Both the position numbers and the translations under genes were made by a program. A stretch of 64,000 nt of DNA, taken from the NCBI RefSeq assembly GCF_000585995.1, contig NZ_CP007410.1, forward strand, positions 1,763,430-1,827,429, given 5' to 3'. Below are positions 28,399 to 38,041 of this stretch, one piece after another. How positions within the stretch are numbered: the first letter of the stretch is position 1; every line of letters starts with the position of its first letter. Source of the stretch: Pseudomonas brassicacearum (lineage in GTDB: Bacteria; Pseudomonadota; Gammaproteobacteria; Pseudomonadales; Pseudomonadaceae). Below the pieces are notes generated by a model. That model searched no databases. It was not told the DNA's origin and saw only the letters and a list, made by a program, of their open reading frames with translations.

Positions 28399-29703
28399 AT
28401 GGACATGCGCAAAGGCACTTTGATCAGCGGGGATTCGGGGTCCTACTCGGACTTGAACCGCCTGAACCAGCTCAAGGTTGGCGACAAGAACAGCGACGGC
28501 AACCTGCGCAAAGTGGCGCAGGAATTCGAGTCGCTGTTCCTCGGCGAAATGCTCAAGTCCATGCGTTCGGCCACCGATGCGCTGGGCAAGGACAATCCGC
28601 TCAATACGCCTGAAGCCAAGCAGTACCAGGAAATGTACGACCAGCAGTTGGCCGTTTCGATGTCTCGCGAAGGCGGCGGTATCGGCCTGGCCGATGTGCT
28701 GCTGCGCCAGATGTCCAAGAACAAACCGCTCGCGCCAGGCGAGGCCGCAAGCCTGTCGGCTGCCAAGCAGCAAGAGGCGCTGGATAAGGTCGCCAAGGTT
28801 GCGGTGCCCACGCCAGTGGCTGCCGGAACGCTGCCCGACGGGCCTCTTTCGCGCTCCAACGGCCAGCGCCCATTGTGGGCGTCCCGGGCCGTGAATGCTC
28901 CGCAAGGGGCGGGCGAGGGCACTCACCGCAACGACATGGAACTGATCAACCAACGCCGCTTGGCCTTGCCGCCGAAACTGGCGGACCGTCTGCTCGCCGG
29001 GCTGGTGCCTTCGGCGTCGGTCAATGCCGAGGCGCCCGCGCAGAACGTCTTGACGGATCGCGCCATCGCCGCTGCCAAACCGGCCACTGGCGAACTGGCC
29101 AACGGCGACTGGCTGGCGGCGCTCAAGGCTTCCGAGCCGAGCGGGGGGATGCAGGTTTACGGTCGCTCGGTGGCACAGCCACCACTGGCACCGGCCCGCA
29201 AGGCCTTCCGCGATGCCGACGAATTCGTCAACGCCATGTTGCCGATGGCCAAGGAAGCTGCGGACCGCATCGGTGTCGACCCACGTTACCTGGTGGCCCA
29301 GGCCGCCCTGGAAACCGGTTGGGGCAAATCGGTCATGCGCCAGCCCGATGGCACCAGCAGTCACAACCTGTTTGGTATCAAGGCCAGCCAGAGCTGGAAA
29401 GGCGATTCGGCGCGGGCCATCACCAGCGAGTTCCGCAACGGCGAGATGGTCAAGGAGACGGCCGAGTTCCGCTCCTACGCCTCGTATCGCGACAGTTTCC
29501 ATGACTTGGTCAATCTGTTGCAAAGCAACAGCCGCTATCAAGATGTGCTGAAGTCGGCCGATAACCCCGAACAGTTTGTACGCGAGTTGCAAAAGGCCGG
29601 TTACGCCACCGACCCGCACTACGCCAGCAAGATTTCGAACATAGCCCGGCAGATGACGAGTTACCAAAACTACGCTTCGGCAGGCGCCACCACGACTTTA
29701 TAA
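28399..29703 (+). CDS. flgJ: Flagellar muramidase FlgJ
   Basis: A 434-residue bifunctional protein. The N-terminal rod-cap domain (LRKVAQEFESLFLGEMLKSMR, about residues 35-100) helps rod assembly. A long alanine- and proline-rich linker follows, then a glucosaminidase domain (AAQAALETGWGKS, with GTSSHNLFGIK, about 275-425) that cuts peptidoglycan to let the rod pass. It follows flgI by 10 bp. Confidence 0.96.
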   Translation: MDMRKGTLISGDSGSYSDLNRLNQLKVGDKNSDGNLRKVAQEFESLFLGEMLKSMRSATDALGKDNPLNTPEAKQYQEMYDQQLAVSMSREGGGIGLADVLLRQMSKNKPLAPGEAASLSAAKQQEALDKVAKVAVPTPVAAGTLPDGPLSRSNGQRPLWASRAVNAPQGAGEGTHRNDMELINQRRLALPPKLADRLLAGLVPSASVNAEAPAQNVLTDRAIAAAKPATGELANGDWLAALKASEPSGGMQVYGRSVAQPPLAPARKAFRDADEFVNAMLPMAKEAADRIGVDPRYLVAQAALETGWGKSVMRQPDGTSSHNLFGIKASQSWKGDSARAITSEFRNGEMVKETAEFRSYASYRDSFHDLVNLLQSNSRYQDVLKSADNPEQFVRELQKAGYATDPHYASKISNIARQMTSYQNYASAGATTTL

Positions 29704-29713
29704 GGTCTGAACC

Positions 29714-31780
29714 ATGAGTTTGCTCAATATAGGGATGTCGGGTCTGTCAGCAAGCCAGACCGCGTTGGTGACCACGGGTAACAACATTTCCAACGTTGAT
29801 ACCGCCGGGTATTCGCGTCAGCAGACCGTGCAGACTACCAAGGCCTCCAATCAATACGGCAACGTGTTCATCGGCTCCGGCACAACCCTGGCTGACGTGC
29901 GCCGGGTGTACAACTCCTACCTTGAAGCTCAACTGAAAACCACCACCTCGCTCAACAGTGACGCGGCGGCCTATCAGGGACAAATCACGCCGCTCGATTC
30001 CCTGCTGTCGGACAGCGGCACCGGCATGAACGGCGCGCTGACCAAGTTTTTTGCTTCGGTGCAAAACGTCAATGCCAAGCCAGGTGACGATGCTTCCCGT
30101 CAGTTGCTGCTCAGCGATGCTCAGGCCCTGAGCAACCGTTTCAACTCGATCTCCAGTCAGTTGACGGAGCAGAGCGCCAACATCAATGGCAACTTGTCGA
30201 ACATGGTCGAGCAGGTCAACAACCTGGCTGCCACCGTTGCGCAGTTGAACAAGAAAATCGCCGAGGTCTCCAACTCTGGTGGTGCTCCTAACGACCTGCT
30301 CGATGCCCGCAACGAGACCATTCTCCAACTGTCGACCTTCACGGGTACTCAGGTTGTGGAAAACGGCAGCAGCCTGGATATCTACCTGGGTTCCGGCCAG
30401 CCGCTGGTGATGGGCAACACCGTCAATACCCTGCAAGCCGTGCCGGACAAGAACGATCCGGGGCGCGTGGGCATCCAGCTCAACAGCGGCTCCAGTTCGA
30501 TGGACCTGACCTCGGTGCTCACCGGTGGCGAGATCGGCGGCCTGATGCGCTACCGCAGCACCGTGCTTGACCCGGCCATGAACGAGCTAGGTCGCGTGGC
30601 CCTGGTGGTCGCCGACCAGATGAACAGCATCCAGGCCTCGGGTATCGACAAGAACGGCGCCTTCGGTTCCAACCTGTTCAGCAGCATCAACAGCGCCGCT
30701 CAGATGAGCCAGCGCAGCGTCGCCGCGCTGACCAACAGCGCCGGTTCCGGCAACTTCAATGTGGCCATCGAAGATACTGGCAAGCTGACCATCAACGACT
30801 ACAAAATTACCTTCACCACGGGCACCGACTATACTGTCCAGCGCCTGCCTGATGGCACGTCGATGGGCGCGTTTAACACCGCGACCACGCCGCCTCCGGT
30901 GGTCGATGGCTTCTCGCTGACCTTCGGCAGCGGCACGGCGGTGGCCGGTGATTCGTTCAAGATCACCCCGACCCGTAACGCGGCGACCAGCATCAAGACT
31001 GAGATGACCGATTCCAAGCGGCTGGCGATCGCCGCGCCATTGGGCGCAGCCATCACGCCGGGCGGCAGTGGCACGCTGACCATTCCGGCCAGCGGCCAGC
31101 CGACGATGACCACCAAGCTGGACATCTACGACGAAGCCACCACCACCATCATCCAGAACGGCATCAAGAGCTCCATGCCGGTCAAAGTGGTATTTGGCGC
31201 AACGTCCACCGACGGCACCAGCCAGGCTTACCGATTGCTGGATGCCAAAGGCGGCCTGATCAGCAGCGGCACGATCAAGCCAGGCCAGAGCAACACCCTG
31301 AGCCTGAGCGTTCCGCTCAAGGACGCCAGCGGCGCCCCGATCATGGATTCATCCATACCGCCGGTGCAGCGTACCGTCACCTTCGACATGTCGATCGCCG
31401 GTTCGCCATCCGACGGTGCCGGCATTGATGTCAGCCTCAGTCAGCCCGGCAGCCTGGACAACCGTAACGGTACGGTTCTGGCCGGCTTGCAGACTGCCAA
31501 GACCGTGGACACCGGTTCCGCCAGCAAAGGGATTTCCCTGAACGACGCCTACGGTAAGCTGGTGGAAGGTGTCGGCTCCAAGGCCGCCCAGGGCAAGCTT
31601 GACAGTGCCGCCACCGGTGCAATCCTGGACAACGCCAAGACCGCCCGCGACTCGTTGTCGGGCGTGGACCTGGATGAAGAAACCGGCAACCTGGTCAAGT
31701 ATCAGCAGTACTACACCGCGTCTTCGCAGATCATCAAGGCTGCGCAGGAAATCTTCAGCACATTGATCAACAGTCTTTAA
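29714..31780 (+). CDS. flgK: Flagellar hook-associated protein 1, FlgK
   Basis: A 688-residue hook-filament junction protein, starting 10 bp after flgJ. The N-terminal MSLLNIGMSGLSASQTALVTTGNNISNVDTAGYS and C-terminal LDEETGNLVKYQQYYTASSQIIKAAQEIFSTLI are the conserved assembly ends. The middle part (about 330-600) is variable and probably surface-exposed. Confidence 0.96.
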   Translation: MSLLNIGMSGLSASQTALVTTGNNISNVDTAGYSRQQTVQTTKASNQYGNVFIGSGTTLADVRRVYNSYLEAQLKTTTSLNSDAAAYQGQITPLDSLLSDSGTGMNGALTKFFASVQNVNAKPGDDASRQLLLSDAQALSNRFNSISSQLTEQSANINGNLSNMVEQVNNLAATVAQLNKKIAEVSNSGGAPNDLLDARNETILQLSTFTGTQVVENGSSLDIYLGSGQPLVMGNTVNTLQAVPDKNDPGRVGIQLNSGSSSMDLTSVLTGGEIGGLMRYRSTVLDPAMNELGRVALVVADQMNSIQASGIDKNGAFGSNLFSSINSAAQMSQRSVAALTNSAGSGNFNVAIEDTGKLTINDYKITFTTGTDYTVQRLPDGTSMGAFNTATTPPPVVDGFSLTFGSGTAVAGDSFKITPTRNAATSIKTEMTDSKRLAIAAPLGAAITPGGSGTLTIPASGQPTMTTKLDIYDEATTTIIQNGIKSSMPVKVVFGATSTDGTSQAYRLLDAKGGLISSGTIKPGQSNTLSLSVPLKDASGAPIMDSSIPPVQRTVTFDMSIAGSPSDGAGIDVSLSQPGSLDNRNGTVLAGLQTAKTVDTGSASKGISLNDAYGKLVEGVGSKAAQGKLDSAATGAILDNAKTARDSLSGVDLDEETGNLVKYQQYYTASSQIIKAAQEIFSTLINSL

Positions 31781-31793
31781 GGAGCCGTAGCCC

Positions 31794-33359
31794 ATGCGCA
31801 TTTCCACCTCCCAGTTCTACGAGAGCACGGCTGCGAACTACCAGAAAAACTTCGCCAAGGTGGTCAAGACCAGCGAAGAAGCCAGCAGCCTGGTGCGTGT
31901 GAACACTGCCGCCGATGATCCGGTGGGGGCTTCACGTCTGCTGCAGTTGGGCACCCAGGCGTCGATGCTCGCCCAGTACGAAACCAACGCCAGCACCATC
32001 AAGGCGACCCTGGGCACGACCGAAGCGGTGATGAACAGCATCGGCAACGTGCTGCAGCGCGCCCAGGAACTGGCCGTCGGTGCCGGCAACGCCGGCTACA
32101 CCGACGCCGACCGCCAGGCCAACGCCTCGGAGCTGGCACAGATCGAAGAGCAATTGCTGAGCCTGATGAACAGCAAGGACGAAAACGGCAAGTACATTTT
32201 CGCAGGCTCCAAGGGCGATACCATGCCGTTCACCCGCAACAATGATGGCAGCTACAGCTACAACGGTGATCAGGTGACCCTCGACCTGCCGGTTGGCGAC
32301 ACCATGTCGATGGCCACCAACAGCACGGGATGGGAAGTCTTCCAGCAGGCCGTCAATACCAGCCGCAGCCAGGTCACCATGACCGCCCCGGCAGTGAATG
32401 ACGGCCGGGTGGTCTTGTCCAATGGTCAGGTATCGTCCAGCGTCAGCTATAACAGCAAGTTCCGCAGTGGGGAGCCGTACACTGTCGAGTTCACCAGCGG
32501 CACGCAACTGAAAATCACCGATTCCGGCGGCAATGATGTCACCGCAGAAGCCAGCCAGGGGGGGGCTTTCGACCCCAACAGCAAAAGCGGCCAGGCGGTG
32601 CAGTTCCGGGGACTGGAATTGACCCTGAACATCAATCTGCAGACCGGTGATAACGCCGGCACCGTATTGCCCGGCCATACTTTCACCCTGGCCGCCAAGC
32701 CGGACACTTTTGTCCCGACTCGCAGCCCGGGCAACCCGACCACGGTCCAGATTACCGACAGCACGATCACTGACCCGGTGGCGTATCACGCCAGCTTCCC
32801 TACCGGTTCGGCTGTGTTGAAGTTCACCAGCGCCACTGATTTCGACCTGTACGCTGCGCCGTTGACCGCTGACAGCCAGCCGGTGTCCAGCGGCACCCTG
32901 GCCGGCAACGTGGCCACCGCTTCGGGGGTGAGCTTCACCCTGGACGGTACGCCGGCTGCCGACGATCAGTTCAGTATCGCGGTCAACACCCATGAGACCC
33001 AGAACATCCTGGATACCGTGAACCAGCTGAAAACCGCGCTGAGCACGCCGACCAACAATGATCCGATTGCTGTGCAGAAGTTGCAGGCGTCGCTGGCCTC
33101 CGGTATCGCTAACCTGGCGAGCGGCACCGATCAATTGTCCAGCGCCTTGAGTTCGGTGGGTGGGCGCGGACAGGCCTTGGAAAATCAGAGCGACACCAAC
33201 CAGAGCCTGATCCAGGCCAACACCCAGACTCAATCGTCGATCCGTGATTCCGACGCGGCCGAAGTGATGACCCGACTGACCTTGCAGCAGACCATGTTGC
33301 AGGCCTCACAACTGGCCTTCAGCAAAATTGCCCAATTGGGCCTGTTCAACAAGATCTGA
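31794..33359 (+). CDS. flgL: Flagellar hook-associated protein 3, FlgL
   Basis: A 521-residue junction protein with flagellin-like ends: MRISTSQFYESTAANYQKN at the start and DADAAEVMTRLTLQQTMLQASQLAFSKIAQLGLF-type sequence at the end. It is longer than the enteric protein (about 317 aa) because of a central variable insert. It is the last gene of the flgFGHIJKL run; the glycosylation island begins 93 bp downstream. Confidence 0.96.
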   Translation: MRISTSQFYESTAANYQKNFAKVVKTSEEASSLVRVNTAADDPVGASRLLQLGTQASMLAQYETNASTIKATLGTTEAVMNSIGNVLQRAQELAVGAGNAGYTDADRQANASELAQIEEQLLSLMNSKDENGKYIFAGSKGDTMPFTRNNDGSYSYNGDQVTLDLPVGDTMSMATNSTGWEVFQQAVNTSRSQVTMTAPAVNDGRVVLSNGQVSSSVSYNSKFRSGEPYTVEFTSGTQLKITDSGGNDVTAEASQGGAFDPNSKSGQAVQFRGLELTLNINLQTGDNAGTVLPGHTFTLAAKPDTFVPTRSPGNPTTVQITDSTITDPVAYHASFPTGSAVLKFTSATDFDLYAAPLTADSQPVSSGTLAGNVATASGVSFTLDGTPAADDQFSIAVNTHETQNILDTVNQLKTALSTPTNNDPIAVQKLQASLASGIANLASGTDQLSSALSSVGGRGQALENQSDTNQSLIQANTQTQSSIRDSDAAEVMTRLTLQQTMLQASQLAFSKIAQLGLFNKI

Positions 33360-33452
33360 GCCGGTATTCACCGAGCCGCCAACCGTCTTTTTTAAGCGGT
33401 TCCGGGGCGCCGATCCGAAAGGAACGGTGCCCGCCGCTCGAGAGTTTTTGCC

Positions 33453-36400
33453 GTGAAGCCACTTCCCCTCGTCAGTATTGTTATCCCCGCCTACAACCCT
33501 CGGTTCTTCGACCAGGCATTGCTCAGTGCCTTGGCCCAGACTTACGAGCACATCGAAATCATTGTCTGCGACGATTCGCCTGGCGATGAAATTCGCCATA
33601 TCGTCGAGTCCTTTGCAGAACCGTCTCATCCGATCCGCTATCTGCGAAATCCACAGCGACTGGGGCTTCAGGGCAATCTGTTGCGGTGTGTCGAAGAGGC
33701 GCAGGGCGAGTTCATCAAGGTGTTGTGCGATGACGACCGTCTATTCGCACCGAGCATTGCGATGCAGGCCCAGGCGTTGATGGATCATGCAGACGTGAGC
33801 GTGGTGTTCGCGCTTCGGCTGTTGTGCGACGCAGGCAACTTCATCTTGCCACCCCGCGTGGACAACTGCCGCTTTTCGCCAAATGACGCTTTGCTCAAAG
33901 GCGATGACATGCTGGCGATTTTCGAGAGCACACTGACCAACTTTGTTGGCAATTTCAGTTCAACGCTGATGCGCCGCGCCGATGTGCTGGAGTTGCTGCC
34001 TGCCTTGATACAGGACGGTGCCGGTTTTGTGGCCGTGCTCGATTTTGCTTTGTTTGTCTGCTTGATGCGACGCGGTAATCTGATTGCCTTGAATACCGTG
34101 TTAAGTATCGAGCGCCTCTACCCGGAGCGTTTGAGCAAGACCCCGGAAATACTCAAGGCTGCCAAGATAGAGTGGGAGTGGCTGGCACAGATGCTTGTTG
34201 CGCGCAGCGGTGAAGCGGCTCCGGCCTCGGGCTGGGTGCGCTGCATTGATCTGGACAAAATCACCGATGAGTCTCATGCCTGGCAGGAGCTCTGTGTAAC
34301 CCGCGTATTGGGCAACCGCAATACCGTCGTGAATGGTCGAGTGGGGGCGCAAAGTGAGAGCTATGCGGACTTCTATCGCGAATGGCTGGCGGTCCGCCGG
34401 TTCAGTGAGGTGGAGCGACGCGTCATGCCCGCGCGCGTGGATAGTTGGCCGTTTCGGCCGAACATCGTGCCTTTGATCATCGACGCTCTCGGCGATGCGA
34501 CGTCGCTTGCTGCGACGTTACGTAGCATCAAGGACCAGTTGTATCCAGCCCAGGCCGTGGTGGTGCTTTCCGATGCTCATTGCGAAGTGGACGAGCGAGT
34601 GCTGCAACTGCCTTATCAGGCCGATTGGCCGAGTCAGTTCAATGCCATCGTTCCCCAGCTGGAAGGCGCGCACTGGTTCTACCTGCTGCGAGCGGGCGAC
34701 GTCTTGCGCGATTCGGCATTGCTGATCCTGGCCGAGCGCGTTGCCGGGAGGCAGGGCATCCTTTGTGTCTACAGTGATGAAGGGGCGTTTGTGGACGGCC
34801 AGTCCTTCGAACCGGTGTTCAAGCCGGATTTCAACCTGGACCTGATGCGCACCTACCCTTATGTCGGCCGGACCCTGGCTTTCGAGCGTGAACGATTCAT
34901 GGCTCTCGGCGGCTTCGAGTCGGATCACGGTGAACTGGCGCCCCACGATCTGCTCTGGCGGCTGGTGGAAGAGGCCGGCCCTCAGACCGTCGAGCATATC
35001 GCAGAGATCCAGGTCGAGTCGGTCCTGAGCTTCGCCCAATGGTTGTCGCTGCCCGAGGTCATCGATGGCAATGCCCGCTTGGTTGGCGCGCACCTGGACC
35101 GTATCGGCATCAATCATGAGGTTTCCCCGGACACCTTGCCGTTGATCAACCGCATCAACTACCGACACGGCGACCGCCCACTGGTATCGATTATCATGCG
35201 GACCGGTGATTCGCTTGCAGCCTTGCAGCGTTGCGCCGAGAGCCTGATCGAGCGCACGGCCTACGCTCACTATGAAATCCTTATCGTGGACAGCGGCGTC
35301 CGGGATCCGGCCATGCTCGACTGGCTGGAGAACATGTCGCAGTTGGGCGCGAGCATGTTGCGGGTGCTGCGTCATGTCGGCCAGGACAATGATGCAGCGG
35401 TGCGTAATTTCGCCGCTGCTCAGGCCCGGGGCGAGTACCTGCTATTGCTTAGTCCGCACCTGATTGCTTGCGAAAATGACTGGCTGGACGAGATGATCAA
35501 TCATGCTCTGCGTCCTGAGGTTGCGGTGGTCGGCGCGAGAATACTCAGTCCTCAAGGCACGATTCTTGGCGGCGGGCAGATTCTCGGGTTGGCTGGGCCG
35601 GTGGGCACGCCGTTCTACGGTGAGTCCGCGGCTTCGCGTGGCTATATGCAACGTTTGCATACGGTCCAGAACTGGAGTTCGGTCAGCAGCGACTGCCTGA
35701 TGGTGCGCAAGCAGGTTTTCGATGAGCTCGGCTGCCTGGACGATACGTCCTTTACCTTTGGTCTCAGCGATGTCGATCTGTGCCTGCGCGCAGGCAAAAG
35801 CGGCTATCTGGTAGTCTGGACGCCTTACGCCACGGTCATGAAAGTCGACCCCCATTCGACCGCTACCCAGTCTGAAGAAGCCACGTCGGTGGAGCGCGAG
35901 CACGAGGTCTTTTATCGCAAATGGCTGCCGCAGATCGCCCGGGATCCGGCCTACAATCCTGCGCTGAGCCTGGGGGCGTCCAGCTTCAGCCTGGAACCGT
36001 CGCTGCGTAACAACTGGAACCCGTTCTGCACCCGCGCCCTGCCATTGATACTTGGCTTGCCGGTCAATGCCACCGCGGTCGGTCATTATCGTGTCACGGC
36101 CCCGTTGGCCGAATTGGAGGCCGCCGGACGGGTAATCGCCCGGGTCGCCTACGAATCGCCTCCTACCGTTGAGATCGAGCGTCTGTCGCCGGATACGATC
36201 GTATTGCAGGGGCGCTACAGCGAAGGGGCCGCCGGCGATATTCTCAGAATGAAGAAATACTCTGGTGCCCTGCGGATCTTCGAGCTCGACGATTATGTCG
36301 TTAAGGCACCCAAGAAAAACACTCATGCACGCAACAAGCCGGCCAATATCGAGCAGATGCTGCGCGAAGGAATCGGGTTGTGTGATCGCGTGGTGGTGAC

Positions 36401-37025
36401 GACACCTTCGCTCGCTGATGCCTTGTCCAGTATGCACAAGGAAATCCGTATCGTGCCCAACATGTTGCCGCCCGAGCCGTGGGCGAAGCTGACCAGCCGG
36501 CGCAGTACGTCCTCCAAGCCTCGGGTGGGTTGGGGGGGAGGGACCAGTCACAGTGGTGATCTGGAGATCATTGCGGATGTGGTTCGGGAGCTGGCAAACG
36601 AGGTGGAGTGGGTGTTCTTCGGCATGTGCCCGGAAGTATTGCGGCCCTATATCCATGAGTTCCATGGCTCAGTCGCTTTGACCCATTATCCGTTCAAACT
36701 GGCCAGCCTGAACCTCGACCTGGCGCTGGCGCCCCTGGAGTTCCACATCTTCAACGACTGCAAGAGCAACCTGCGCCTGCTGGAATACGGTGCCTGCGGC
36801 TACCCGGTGATCTGCACCGACACCAAGGCCTACGACGGTTTCCTGCCGTGTACCAAAGTACGCAGCAACAGCACCGAGGAATGGATCGCGGCGATCCGCA
36901 TGCACCTGGCCGATCCTGACGCCAGTTATCGGATGGGCGATGAGCTGCGCGAAGCAGTGCTTCGTGACTTCATGCTCAGTGGCGATAACCTGCAACATTG
37001 GCTGTGGGGATGGTTGCCGGATTGA
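33453..37025 (+). CDS. Multi-domain glycosyltransferase, probable flagellin glycosyltransferase
   Basis: A 1190-residue protein with three transferase-like regions. Residues 1-240 are a GT2 GT-A domain (VSIVIPAYNPRFFDQALLSA, DDDR). Residues about 455-845 hold a second GT2-like module (PLVSIIMRTGDS at about 575). Residues about 860-1190 resemble a GT4 GT-B fold (RIVPNMLPPEPW, VGWGGGTSHSGDLEII, EYGACGYPVICTD). Its place right after flgL matches the Fgt1-type flagellin glycosyltransferases of P. syringae. The GTG at 33453 is the only start that yields the complete GT2 domain. Acceptor and donor sugars are unknown. Confidence 0.88.
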   Translation: MKPLPLVSIVIPAYNPRFFDQALLSALAQTYEHIEIIVCDDSPGDEIRHIVESFAEPSHPIRYLRNPQRLGLQGNLLRCVEEAQGEFIKVLCDDDRLFAPSIAMQAQALMDHADVSVVFALRLLCDAGNFILPPRVDNCRFSPNDALLKGDDMLAIFESTLTNFVGNFSSTLMRRADVLELLPALIQDGAGFVAVLDFALFVCLMRRGNLIALNTVLSIERLYPERLSKTPEILKAAKIEWEWLAQMLVARSGEAAPASGWVRCIDLDKITDESHAWQELCVTRVLGNRNTVVNGRVGAQSESYADFYREWLAVRRFSEVERRVMPARVDSWPFRPNIVPLIIDALGDATSLAATLRSIKDQLYPAQAVVVLSDAHCEVDERVLQLPYQADWPSQFNAIVPQLEGAHWFYLLRAGDVLRDSALLILAERVAGRQGILCVYSDEGAFVDGQSFEPVFKPDFNLDLMRTYPYVGRTLAFERERFMALGGFESDHGELAPHDLLWRLVEEAGPQTVEHIAEIQVESVLSFAQWLSLPEVIDGNARLVGAHLDRIGINHEVSPDTLPLINRINYRHGDRPLVSIIMRTGDSLAALQRCAESLIERTAYAHYEILIVDSGVRDPAMLDWLENMSQLGASMLRVLRHVGQDNDAAVRNFAAAQARGEYLLLLSPHLIACENDWLDEMINHALRPEVAVVGARILSPQGTILGGGQILGLAGPVGTPFYGESAASRGYMQRLHTVQNWSSVSSDCLMVRKQVFDELGCLDDTSFTFGLSDVDLCLRAGKSGYLVVWTPYATVMKVDPHSTATQSEEATSVEREHEVFYRKWLPQIARDPAYNPALSLGASSFSLEPSLRNNWNPFCTRALPLILGLPVNATAVGHYRVTAPLAELEAAGRVIARVAYESPPTVEIERLSPDTIVLQGRYSEGAAGDILRMKKYSGALRIFELDDYVVKAPKKNTHARNKPANIEQMLREGIGLCDRVVVTTPSLADALSSMHKEIRIVPNMLPPEPWAKLTSRRSTSSKPRVGWGGGTSHSGDLEIIADVVRELANEVEWVFFGMCPEVLRPYIHEFHGSVALTHYPFKLASLNLDLALAPLEFHIFNDCKSNLRLLEYGACGYPVICTDTKAYDGFLPCTKVRSNSTEEWIAAIRMHLADPDASYRMGDELREAVLRDFMLSGDNLQHWLWGWLPD

Positions 37026-37158
37026 TGTGAGAGAGGGGGGCGGTGCCCTCCCGCACAAACAGCGCTCAGTTCCCTTTCTAACCCTTACTCCCCCCGAAAA
37101 ACCCGCCTTCCGAGCTGGCGCGTTTCCTGCAAGACCCCCTCATATCGCCATAAAACGA

Positions 37159-37181
37159 GCGCTTCCGGCGAATCGGAGCGC
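37159..37181. other. Inverted repeat in the spacer before rfbF
   Basis: GCGCTTCCG-GCGAAT-CGGAGCGC forms an imperfect hairpin in the 242-bp spacer 37026-37267. No T-run follows. A GC-rich imperfect hairpin also occurs just after the upstream stop (about 37031-37052). No promoter was recognised with confidence. Confidence 0.4.
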
Positions 37182-37267
37182 CCGGGTCGGCATTGAAGAT
37201 GTAATTCCCGTGCCCGCAAAGCGAAACAACGCTTGGCCGAGCTCGGTGATGAACAAGAGGGGAGACG

Positions 37268-38041
37268 ATGAAGGCAGTTATCTTGGCGGGTGGTCTCGGT
37301 ACGCGGATCAGCGAGGAGTCGCACCTCAAGCCCAAGCCGATGATCGAAATCGGTGGTAAGCCAATTCTTTGGCACATCATGAAGCAGTATTCCGCTCATG
37401 GAATTCATGACTTCGTTATTTGCCTGGGCTACAAGGGCTATGCCATCAAGGATTTCTTCGCCAACTACTTCCTGCACACCTCCGATGTCACCTTCGACAT
37501 GTGCAACAACCGCATGGACGTTCACCAGAACTACAGCGAACCGTGGCGCGTGACGCTCATCGACACCGGTGAAGACACCATGACCGGCGGACGGCTGCGT
37601 CGTGCGGCCCGTTACCTGGAAAATGAAGAAGCGTTCTGCTTCACCTATGGTGACGGTGTTTCGGACCTCAATATCGGCGCGCTGGTGGATTTTCATCTGT
37701 CACACGGCAAGCTGGCCACGGTCACTGCAGTCCAGCCTCCCGGACGCTACGGCGCGCTTGAACGCGATGGCGATAGCGTCCTGGGTTTCACCGAGAAACC
37801 ACGGGGAGATGGTGGCTGGATTAACGGCGGTTTCTTCGTGCTCTCGCCCAAGGTCCTGCCTTATATCAACGACGATCAGACTTCCTGGGAAGCCGAGCCG
37901 CTGGCGGCACTGGCGACCGAGCAGCAGCTCCAGGCGTTTCAGCACGACGGTTTCTGGCATCCAATGGACACCCTGCGGGATAAAAACCACCTCGAAGCCC
38001 TGTGGCAAAGCGGGGAGGCCCCATGGAAGCAATGGGACTGA
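37268..38041 (+). CDS. rfbF: Glucose-1-phosphate cytidylyltransferase
   Basis: A 257-residue nucleotidyltransferase that makes CDP-glucose from CTP and glucose 1-phosphate. The N-terminal AGGLGTRISEESHLKPKPMIEIGG is the nucleotide-binding signature and CFTYGDGVSDLNI holds the metal-binding aspartate. It is the entry to a CDP-6-deoxysugar branch. The ATG at 37268 has a GAGGGGAG site. Its 3' end overlaps rfbG by 19 bases. Confidence 0.95.
   Translation: MKAVILAGGLGTRISEESHLKPKPMIEIGGKPILWHIMKQYSAHGIHDFVICLGYKGYAIKDFFANYFLHTSDVTFDMCNNRMDVHQNYSEPWRVTLIDTGEDTMTGGRLRRAARYLENEEAFCFTYGDGVSDLNIGALVDFHLSHGKLATVTAVQPPGRYGALERDGDSVLGFTEKPRGDGGWINGGFFVLSPKVLPYINDDQTSWEAEPLAALATEQQLQAFQHDGFWHPMDTLRDKNHLEALWQSGEAPWKQWD

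Noticed and set aside
28267..29667. 466-codon minus-strand ORF opposite flgJ
   Set aside because: It is antisense to flgJ, which has both expected domains and operon spacing.
33391..33416. Sigma-28-like motif before the large glycosyltransferase (TTTA-N14-GCCGATCC)
   Set aside because: The spacing is one short and two -10 positions differ. I did not consider it good enough to call a promoter.
37151..37177. TAAA-N15 motif upstream of rfbF considered as a sigma-28 promoter
   Set aside because: The following bases (GAATCGGA) match the -10 element poorly and fall within a hairpin.
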